From: Streptomyces sp. SDr-06
Lineage (GTDB): Bacteria; Actinomycetota; Actinomycetes; Streptomycetales; Streptomycetaceae
Reading direction: 5' to 3'
Assembly (NCBI RefSeq): GCF_003324565.1
Contig: NZ_QOLA01000025.1
Location: forward strand, 39,012 to 103,011
Length of the DNA: 64,000 bases
The position numbers were made by a program, and so were the translations under genes. The notes under the pieces were generated by a model that worked only from the letters and a program-made list of their open reading frames with translations, had not been told where the DNA came from and ran no database searches. Positions 54,182 through 60,765 of the stretch are shown one piece after another. Position 1 is the first letter of the stretch. Each line of letters begins with the position of its first letter.

Positions 54182-54191
54182 CGAGAGCGGT

Positions 54192-55796
54192 TCAGGACAG
54201 CATGTCCCGGCGGCGCAGCGCTCCCACTCCCGTCGCCACCAGCGCCGCCGCGACCGCCGTCAGGACGAGCACCGGTGTCCACGCCATCTCCGTACCCGGC
54301 AGCTTGGGCAGATGACCGAAGGGGGACACGTCCAGGACGGCCCGCGGCAGGTTCAGCGCGGGGCCGATCCAGCCGAGGGACAGGCACAGGCCCGTCACGC
54401 CGAGCGAGGCCTGCGCGATCCTCGGGAACGCCCCGAACAGCAGCACCGCCAGGCCCGCGAGCGTCCAGATCGCGGGGAGCTGGACCAGGGCCGCGCCCAG
54501 GATCGGGCCGGGCTCACGGCCGTGGCCCGCGGCCAGGCCGAGCCCGCCGACCACCATGATCAGGGCGGCTCCGCCGAACGCGATCACCAGGTGACCGGCC
54601 GCCCAGCGCGCCCGGCCGACCGACGCCGCCAGGACCGGTTCGGCGCGCTGCCCCGTCTCCTCTCCGTGCAGGCGCAGCACCGACGAGGTGGCGTACAGGG
54701 CGGCGACCATGCCCAGCATGCCGACCATCGTCGCGAGGAACGCGTCGGTCAGGCCCGACTGGCCTCCCATCCGCTGGATGATCTCCTTGGTCTGCGCGTT
54801 GTCGCCGACGAGGTCGGCAGCTCCGTCGGTCATACCGCCGAACAGCAGCCCGGCCAGGGCGAACCCGAGGGCCCAGCCGACGAGCCCGCCCCGCTGGAGG
54901 CGCCAGGCGAGTCCGTACGCCGAGGACACGCGGCCCTCGGCCGGTCCGGGGCGCGGCGGCACGAAGCTCATCCCGATGTCGCGCCGCCCGGCCAGGACGT
55001 AGGCCGCGGCCCCCTGCGCGAGGGCCGCCGCCCCGATCAGGAGCAGCGCCCACCACCGTTCGCCCGCGTAGGGCCGCACGTGCTCGGCCCAGCCGAGCGG
55101 GGAGAGCCAGTCGAGTACCGAGGAGGCGTCCTGTGTCGCCGTGTCGCCCGCCGCCTTCAGGAGGAACGCGGCGCCCAGGACCGCCCCCGTGAGGCCCTTG
55201 GCGAGCCGGGCGCTCTCCGTCAGCTGCGCCATGATCGCCGCCAGACCCGCGAACAGCATGCCGATCGCGGCGGTCGTGAGGCCGAGCGCCACCGAGCCCG
55301 CGGTGTTCCCGGTCGGCCGGGCGAGCCCCGCCGCGATGATCACGGCGACCGCCGCATTGGCGACGAACGCGGCGAGCAGGGCCGAGGTCAAGGGCGCGCG
55401 GCGGCCCACCATCGCGGAGGACAGCAGTTCCTGCCGGCCCGTCTCCTCCTCCTCGCGGGTGTGCCGTACCACGATGAGCAGGCTCATCACCGCCGCGAGT
55501 ACGTATCCGAACCCCCCGAACCGCCACGCGGTGAGCCCGCCGAGCGAGTCGTCGAAGACCGGCCCGTACAGCGCCCGCAGCGAGCCGTTGCCGTTCATCG
55601 AGTGCGCCACGTCCGCGCGCTCGGCGGCGGTCCGGTACACCTTGTCCAGGGTGCTCGCGCCGCTGGCGACGAGGCCGCCCAGCGCGAGGGCCCACACCGG
55701 GATCATCAGCCGGTCCCGGCGCAGCGCCAGCCTCAACAGGGCTCCGCTGCCGATCAGTTCACGCGAGGCGCGGCCGGGCGCCGCCAGGTTGGTCAT
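54192..55796 (-). CDS. ABC exporter permease (two-lobed ABC-2 type)
   Basis: 534 residues with about 12 membrane helices in two lobes (e.g. GYVLAAVMSLLIVVRHTREE; GLVGWALGFALAGLLFGG). It resembles the TnrB/Tylosin-type large permeases of Streptomyces exporters. ATGA overlap with the ATPase gene upstream. It presumably exports a drug-like or lipid substrate with that ATPase, whose Walker A is altered. Confidence 0.87.
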   Translation of the reverse strand: MTNLAAPGRASRELIGSGALLRLALRRDRLMIPVWALALGGLVASGASTLDKVYRTAAERADVAHSMNGNGSLRALYGPVFDDSLGGLTAWRFGGFGYVLAAVMSLLIVVRHTREEEETGRQELLSSAMVGRRAPLTSALLAAFVANAAVAVIIAAGLARPTGNTAGSVALGLTTAAIGMLFAGLAAIMAQLTESARLAKGLTGAVLGAAFLLKAAGDTATQDASSVLDWLSPLGWAEHVRPYAGERWWALLLIGAAALAQGAAAYVLAGRRDIGMSFVPPRPGPAEGRVSSAYGLAWRLQRGGLVGWALGFALAGLLFGGMTDGAADLVGDNAQTKEIIQRMGGQSGLTDAFLATMVGMLGMVAALYATSSVLRLHGEETGQRAEPVLAASVGRARWAAGHLVIAFGGAALIMVVGGLGLAAGHGREPGPILGAALVQLPAIWTLAGLAVLLFGAFPRIAQASLGVTGLCLSLGWIGPALNLPRAVLDVSPFGHLPKLPGTEMAWTPVLVLTAVAAALVATGVGALRRRDMLS

Positions 55797-56698
55797 CGGA
55801 CCGCCACCTCTTCATCGGCTCCCGTGTAGTGGCGCAGGAACAGCTCCTCCAGCGTGGGCGGGGTGGAGGTCAGGGAGCGTACGCCCGACTCGGTGAGCGA
55901 GCGGAGCACCGCGTCCAGCTTGTCGGTGTCGACCTGGAGCTTGACCCGGCGGCCCTGGACGTCGAGGTCGTACACGCCGGGCAGGCCCGCCAACCCGTTG
56001 GGGGCGCCCGCCAGTTCGGCCGTCACCGACGTACGGGTGAGGTGGCGCAGCTGGGCGAGGGAGCCGGTCTCCACCGTGCGGCCCTTGCGGATGATGCTGA
56101 CGCGGTCGCAGAGGCTCTCCACCTCGCTGAGGATGTGCGAGGAGAGCAGCACGGTGCGGCCCCGGTCGCGCTCCTCCTCCACGCAGCTCTGGAAGACCTC
56201 CTCCATCAGCGGGTCGAGACCCGAGGTCGGCTCGTCCAGGATCAGCACGTCCACGTCGGACGCGAACGCGGCGACCAGGGCGACCTTCTGCCGGTTTCCC
56301 TTGGAGTAGGTGCGGCCCTTCTTCGTGGGGTCGAGTTCGAACCGCTCGATGAGGTCGCGGCGCCGGGACCGGTCGAGCCCGCCCCTCAACCTGCCGTAGA
56401 GGTCGATGACTTCGCCGCCCGAGAGGTTCCGCCACAGGGTGACGTCGCCCGGTACGTACGCCACGTGCCGGTGCAGTTCCACGGCGTCGGCCCACGGGTC
56501 GCGGCCGAGCAGTTGCGCCGCGCCGGAGTCGGCGCGCAGCAGGCCGAGCAGCACGCGGATGGTGGTGGATTTCTCGGCGCCGTTGGGCCCGAGGAACCCG
56601 TGCACCTCGCCGGACTCGACGGTGAGGTCGAGCCCGTCGAGGGCGTGGGTGCGCCCGAACGACTTGTGCAGCCCGGAGGCCGTGATTGCCTTCGTCAT
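55793..56698 (-). CDS. ABC exporter ATPase with altered Walker A (G to E)
   Basis: 301 residues. DrrA/CcmA-like: Walker A reads G37-P-N-G-A-E42-K-S-T, with glutamate where glycine directly before the invariant lysine is expected. Signature SKGNRQKVALVAAF and Walker B VLILDEPTSGLDP are intact, as is the H-loop (LLSSHILSEVE). The codon is GAG (opposite 56573-56575), one base from the expected GGG. The change should clash with phosphate binding and probably impairs ATP hydrolysis. A MarR-type regulator diverges from it. Confidence 0.9.
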   Translation of the reverse strand: MTKAITASGLHKSFGRTHALDGLDLTVESGEVHGFLGPNGAEKSTTIRVLLGLLRADSGAAQLLGRDPWADAVELHRHVAYVPGDVTLWRNLSGGEVIDLYGRLRGGLDRSRRRDLIERFELDPTKKGRTYSKGNRQKVALVAAFASDVDVLILDEPTSGLDPLMEEVFQSCVEEERDRGRTVLLSSHILSEVESLCDRVSIIRKGRTVETGSLAQLRHLTRTSVTAELAGAPNGLAGLPGVYDLDVQGRRVKLQVDTDKLDAVLRSLTESGVRSLTSTPPTLEELFLRHYTGADEEVAVR

Positions 56699-56799
56699 GT
56701 TTTTGAACGTACTGTACTTTCACGAAGTTGTGAAGTTAAGGAAGCATATAAAGTCTGCGGCGGGACGGGTCCGGGGCGGCGAGGGGAGACGATGAGGCG

Positions 56800-57339
56800 A
56801 TGAGCGGCGTGGACAGCGAGCGGGAGGTGCCGGGCGGCATGGCGGTCGAGCGGGACGAGGACGCGGTGGGCCGGTTCGTCGAACGGTTCGCCGCCGAGCT
56901 GGCCGAGGCGGGCATGCAGCGGATGGCGGCCCGCGTCTTCGCGGCGCTGCTCTGCTCCGAGACCGGCTCGATGACCTCGGCGGAGCTGGCCTCGGCGCTG
57001 CGGATCAGCCCCGCCGCCGTCTCCGGCGCGGTCCGCTACCTCTCCCAGGTCAACATGGTCGGCCGCGAGCGCGAGCCCGGCTCCCGGCGCGACCGGTACG
57101 TCCTGCACAACGAGCTCTGGTACGAGACCTTCACCAACCGCGACCGGATCCTGACCCGCTGGGAGCAGGTCATGAAGGACGGGGTCGCGAGCGCGGGCGG
57201 GCCGGACACGGCGGCCGGGGCGCGGATGGCGGAGACGGCGGCGTTCTTCGCGTTCCTGCACGGCGAGCTGTCCCAGCTGATGGACCGCTGGCGAAAGCAC
57301 CGCACGACCCTGGACCTCCCCCCGATCCCGCCCCGCTGA
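56800..57339 (+). CDS. MarR/GbsR-type transcriptional regulator
   Basis: 179 residues. Winged helix around 35-105: FAAELAEAGMQRMAARVFAA, LLCSETGSMTSAELASALRI, then SPAAVSGAVRYLSQVNMVG and REREPGSRRDRYVLHNELW. GbsR-like members regulate divergent transporters; here it diverges from the ABC exporter across 101 bp that includes an AT-rich TTCAC-GAAGTT-GTGAA inverted repeat near 56715-56730. Its last codons lie in a 51-bp tandem duplication. Confidence 0.87.
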   Translation: MSGVDSEREVPGGMAVERDEDAVGRFVERFAAELAEAGMQRMAARVFAALLCSETGSMTSAELASALRISPAAVSGAVRYLSQVNMVGREREPGSRRDRYVLHNELWYETFTNRDRILTRWEQVMKDGVASAGGPDTAAGARMAETAAFFAFLHGELSQLMDRWRKHRTTLDLPPIPPR

Positions 57340-57429
57340 GCCGCCTCCGGGCGCGGATCACGTCGACGCGACCCGGGGCCTCCCCCCGATCCCGCCCCGC
57401 TGAGCCGCCTCCGGGCGCGGATCACGTCG
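57315..57429. repeat. 51-bp exact direct repeat spanning two convergent gene ends
   Basis: The 51 bases 57315-57365 recur exactly at 57379-57429 (period 64; 13-base linker). Copy 1 includes the end and stop of the MarR-type gene; copy 2 includes the final codons of the minus-strand DAG-kinase-like gene. A simple tandem duplication of the intergenic joint explains it. Confidence 0.9.
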
Positions 57430-58228
57430 GCAGGACCAGCTCCCACGCGCCCGCGAGGGCCGTCCACGTGCGGGTGCGCACCGGGCCCGCCACGGTCTGG
57501 TCCGCCCGGTAGCGGAACCCGCCCACCGGGCCCGAGATCGTCACGGCCCGCGCGGCCGCCCGCACCCGCTCGCCGGTCCGCCCGTGCACCACGACCTGCG
57601 CGAGCCCGTCCGCGGAGGCCACCGAGACCCCCGCCACCGGCCGGTCCAGGTCGCTGAGCAGCTTTCCGTCCGCCTCCACCCGCAGCCGGTGCGCGACCGC
57701 CGCGGCCACCGGCGCGGGCGCCCGCACCAGGGTGCGGACCAGGGAGCGGGCCGCGCCCCACACCGACGGCGGCTCGGGCCGGGCGACGGGCGGGCCCATC
57801 GCCGGGATCCGCAGCGCGCCGATCACCACCTGGTCGCTGTCGTCCACCAGCAGGTCGAGCCTGCGCCCCGTGCCGTCCAGGGCGGCCCGGGCCGCGGCCA
57901 CCGCGCCCAGCGGCACCCCCAGCGAGCGCGCCAGCTCCAGGGAGTCGGCCGCGCCCACCGGCACCAGGGCCAGCGGCCCCCGGTCGAGCTCACGCTCCTT
58001 GTGCAGCAGCGTCACGGTGCGTAGCAGCGCCTGGTCGTCACCGACCAGCACGGTGCGCCGGCCGGCCCGGCGGGCCAGTGCCCTGGCAAATTCCTCCGGC
58101 CCCTGTGGCCAGCAGATTTTCGCCTGTGCTCCCGCACACAGCACATCCTTCGCGATCCGTACGGACTCGCCGTCAATACGGCGGGCGACCGGGTCGATGA
58201 GCACGACGAGCTGGTGCGCAGCCGACAC
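57422..58228 (-). CDS. Diacylglycerol-kinase-fold protein with degenerate nucleotide loop
   Basis: 268 residues from the GTG at 58228, with GGAAGG 7 bases upstream. The fold is that of the DAGK/NAD-kinase catalytic domain followed by the family's C-terminal beta domain (LRVEADGKLLSDLDRPVAGV). The ATP-binding G-G-D-G-T loop reads VLVGDDQALL (60-69), and the P-x-G-T-x-N-D motif reads PVGAADS (90-96). Both catalytic signatures are thus degraded, so lipid kinase activity is doubtful. It diverges from purA. Confidence 0.75.
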   Translation of the reverse strand: MSAAHQLVVLIDPVARRIDGESVRIAKDVLCAGAQAKICWPQGPEEFARALARRAGRRTVLVGDDQALLRTVTLLHKERELDRGPLALVPVGAADSLELARSLGVPLGAVAAARAALDGTGRRLDLLVDDSDQVVIGALRIPAMGPPVARPEPPSVWGAARSLVRTLVRAPAPVAAAVAHRLRVEADGKLLSDLDRPVAGVSVASADGLAQVVVHGRTGERVRAAARAVTISGPVGGFRYRADQTVAGPVRTRTWTALAGAWELVLPT

Positions 58229-58262
58229 CTCGGTCCTTCCTCGGGTAGCATCTTTGTGCAAG

Positions 58263-58290
58263 AGCCCCTTGCGCTATTGCGCCAGGGGCT
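58263..58290. promoter_or_regulatory. Hairpin in the purA upstream region
   Basis: AGCCCCT-t-GCGC-TATT-GCGC-c-AGGGGCT: a 7+4-bp stem with one mismatch, followed by TCGTCTATTC. It lies 114-141 bp before purA and just upstream of the divergent DAGK-like gene. It could be an attenuator in the purA leader or a barrier between divergent transcripts. Confidence 0.5.
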
Positions 58291-58403
58291 TCGTCTATTC
58301 CGGGGCAGCTTTCTACGGTTCAGGCCCATGGTGTACGCATCCACATGTGGAGCGCGTATGCCCCTGACCTTGGACATGCCCCGCCCGGAAGGGGTGTACG
58401 CCT

Positions 58404-59687
58404 GTGCCCGCACTTGTGCTGCTCGGTGCTCAGTGGGGTGACGAGGGCAAGGGAAAGGCCACCGACCTCCTCGGTGGATCCGTTGACTATGTGGTGCGTT
58501 ACCAGGGCGGCAACAATGCCGGCCACACGGTTGTCGTAGGCGACCAGAAGTACGCGCTGCATCTTCTCCCTTCCGGGATCCTCTCGCCGGGGTGCACCCC
58601 GGTGATCGGTAACGGAGTCGTCGTCGACCCGGCGGTCCTGCTCTCCGAGCTGAGCGGTCTCAACGAGCGCGGCGTCGACACCTCCAAGCTCCTGATCAGC
58701 GGCAACGCTCACCTGATCACGCCGTACAACGTCACGCTCGACAAGGTCTCCGAGCGCTTCCTCGGCAAGCGCAAGATCGGCACCACCGGTCGCGGCATCG
58801 GCCCGACCTACGCCGACAAGATCAACCGCGTCGGCATCCGCGTCCAGGACCTCTACGACGAGTCGATCCTGGAGCAGAAGGTCGAGGCGGCCCTCGAGGG
58901 CAAGAACCAGCTGCTCGCCAAGGTCTACAACCGCCGCGCCATCGAGGTCGGCAAGATCGTCGAGGAGATGCTCCAGTACGCGGAGCAGATCAAGCCGTTC
59001 GTCGCCGACACCACGCTGATCCTGAACCAGGCGCTGGACGACGACAAGGTCGTGCTCTTCGAGGGCGGCCAGGGCACCCTGCTCGACGTCGACCACGGCA
59101 CGTACCCCTTCGTCACCTCCTCGAACCCGACCGCGGGCGGCGCCTGCACGGGCGCGGGCGTGGGCCCGACGAAGATCAGCCGTGTCATCGGCATCCTGAA
59201 GGCGTACACGACCCGCGTCGGCGCCGGTCCCTTCCCGACCGAGCTCTTCGACGAGGACGGCGAGGCGCTGCGCCGCATCGGTGGCGAGCGCGGTGTCACC
59301 ACCGGCCGCGACCGCCGCTGCGGCTGGTTCGACGCGCCGATCGCCCGCTACGCGACCCGCGTGAACGGCCTGACCGACTTCTTCCTCACCAAGCTGGACG
59401 TGCTGACCGGCTGGGAGGAGATCCCGGTGTGCGTCGCGTACGAGATCGACGGCAAGCGCGTCGAGGAACTCCCGTACTCGCAGACCGACTTCCACCACGC
59501 GAAGCCGATCTACGAGAAGCTGCCGGGATGGTCCGAGGACATCACCAAGGCCAAGACCTTCGACGAGCTGCCGAAGAACGCGAAGGCGTATGTGAAGGCG
59601 CTGGAGGAGATGTCGGGGGCGCCGATCTCCGCGATCGGGGTGGGGCCCGGCCGCACCGAAACGATCGAGATCAACTCGTTCCTCTAG
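58404..59687 (+). CDS. purA: Adenylosuccinate synthase
   Basis: 427 residues, GTG start with GAAGGGG upstream. GAQWGDEGKGKATDLLGG (GTP loop), YQGGNNAGHTVVVGDQKYAL, FEGGQGTLLDVDHGTYPFVT, and TTGRDRRCGWFDAPI. It condenses IMP and aspartate, using GTP, in the first committed step to AMP. Strong codon bias. Followed by a dispersed repeat rather than an obvious terminator. Confidence 0.98.
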   Translation: MPALVLLGAQWGDEGKGKATDLLGGSVDYVVRYQGGNNAGHTVVVGDQKYALHLLPSGILSPGCTPVIGNGVVVDPAVLLSELSGLNERGVDTSKLLISGNAHLITPYNVTLDKVSERFLGKRKIGTTGRGIGPTYADKINRVGIRVQDLYDESILEQKVEAALEGKNQLLAKVYNRRAIEVGKIVEEMLQYAEQIKPFVADTTLILNQALDDDKVVLFEGGQGTLLDVDHGTYPFVTSSNPTAGGACTGAGVGPTKISRVIGILKAYTTRVGAGPFPTELFDEDGEALRRIGGERGVTTGRDRRCGWFDAPIARYATRVNGLTDFFLTKLDVLTGWEEIPVCVAYEIDGKRVEELPYSQTDFHHAKPIYEKLPGWSEDITKAKTFDELPKNAKAYVKALEEMSGAPISAIGVGPGRTETIEINSFL

Positions 59688-59787
59688 CACCCCCTGAGCG
59701 GGGCCACCCGGCCCCGCTCAACCCCCCCGGGGCCAAGCCCCGGCCCCCCCGGCCCCCGCCTCCCGGCCTCCGGACCGTGGACGCCTG

Positions 59788-59886
59788 CTCGCGCAGTTCC
59801 CCGCGCCCCTAGCAGCATCGGTGCTGGCCAGCACGGGCATCTTCAGCCCGTCATGGGGGTCCTCCCTGGCCCTTAAGGCCTTGGGG
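59788..59886. repeat. Dispersed composite intergenic repeat, site 7 (truncated insert variant)
   Basis: CTCGCGCAGTTCCCCGCGCC at 59788, GGTGCTGGCCAGCACGGGCA, CTTCAGCCCGTC, then ATGGGGGTCCTCCCTGGCCC / TTAAGGCCTTGGGGGA as at site 3. The following GTTTGAGGACGAGC and closing hairpin are missing: the sequence passes straight into the 3' end of the Imm49 gene. The repeat is cut at the boundary of the toxin locus. Confidence 0.85.
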
Positions 59887-59891
59887 GACGG

Positions 59892-60752
59892 CTACGTGGG
59901 GAACTCGCCGAGCCAGGCGCGCCGCAGGAGCTCCCCCGGCAAGTAGGGCGTCTCGACGTCGATCTCGAAACCCGCATCGACCGCGAGGCACGCAATGGCG
60001 AGCGGACCGAGAGCAAGGTAGCCCTCCACGCTCCCCTCCCGCTTCTCGGTCGCCGTCCAGTACGCCTTGTGAGCCTGAACGGCTTCCAGCAGAGCCTGGT
60101 TGAAAGCCTCGTGGTCCTTGACGAGGAAGCGGTGGAAGAGGCTGATGGGCTGGTAGAGGATGTTCTGGAGCAGGTCGCGCGGCGCGATGGTGGCCACGTC
60201 GGGGTGCGAGGTCTGAATGGCCAGGGTCAACTTCTCGACCAGGCCCGGCCGTTCGAGCCAGTAGGTCTGGAGCGCGTCCACCCAGTGGTGGACGTACTCG
60301 TCGCCTTCGGCGCCCGAAGCGCGCAGGACGTCGAGGGGGATCTCGCAGAGCTGGGTCATCCGGGCCTGGTCACGGCAGACGATCGCGAGCCAGAACGCGG
60401 TCAGCCAGTTGCCCGCGTTGGCGTAGTACTGGGGCCCGGTCGCCGGGATGGTGTGGACTTCGTGGTTGATTCGGTACTCACCGCTGCCCTCCGTGGCGCT
60501 GGCCGCCGCGAACGCGGCGGAGTGCACCTGCATGGCGGTGACCACCGCCTCCCAGGTTTCCAGCTGGGAGCCGTCGGGATTGACGGCGAGCCATGCGTTC
60601 ACGCAGGAGAGCGATTCGTTCATCGCGAGGCTGAAATTGCGCGGCGTGCGCGGGAGTGTCTCGATCGAGTCCGCCAGGTCCTCTCCGAGTTCCCGTGCGT
60701 ACTCCTCGTCGTCGGGTCCGGGGCTGCCGTGCCGAGCTACGTTCACCGTCAT
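59892..60752 (-). CDS. Immunity 49 (Imm49) family protein
   Basis: 286 residues, helical, without membrane segments. YYANAGNWLTAFWLAIVCRD, VHHWVDALQTYWLER, and FHRFLVKDHEAFNQALLEAV match the Imm49 family of polymorphic-toxin immunity proteins. It starts 13 bp after the toxin gene on the same strand, the standard place for the cognate antidote, and presumably binds the toxin's C-terminal domain in the cytoplasm. The C-terminal codons adjoin a truncated repeat. Confidence 0.85.
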   Translation of the reverse strand: MTVNVARHGSPGPDDEEYARELGEDLADSIETLPRTPRNFSLAMNESLSCVNAWLAVNPDGSQLETWEAVVTAMQVHSAAFAAASATEGSGEYRINHEVHTIPATGPQYYANAGNWLTAFWLAIVCRDQARMTQLCEIPLDVLRASGAEGDEYVHHWVDALQTYWLERPGLVEKLTLAIQTSHPDVATIAPRDLLQNILYQPISLFHRFLVKDHEAFNQALLEAVQAHKAYWTATEKREGSVEGYLALGPLAIACLAVDAGFEIDVETPYLPGELLRRAWLGEFPT

Positions 60753-60765
60753 CAGAAACTCCCGT

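Noticed and set aside
52934..56698. P450 plus ABC exporter as a secondary-metabolite cluster
   Set aside because: The genes face each other, no core synthase or tailoring set is present, and each has an independent promoter context.
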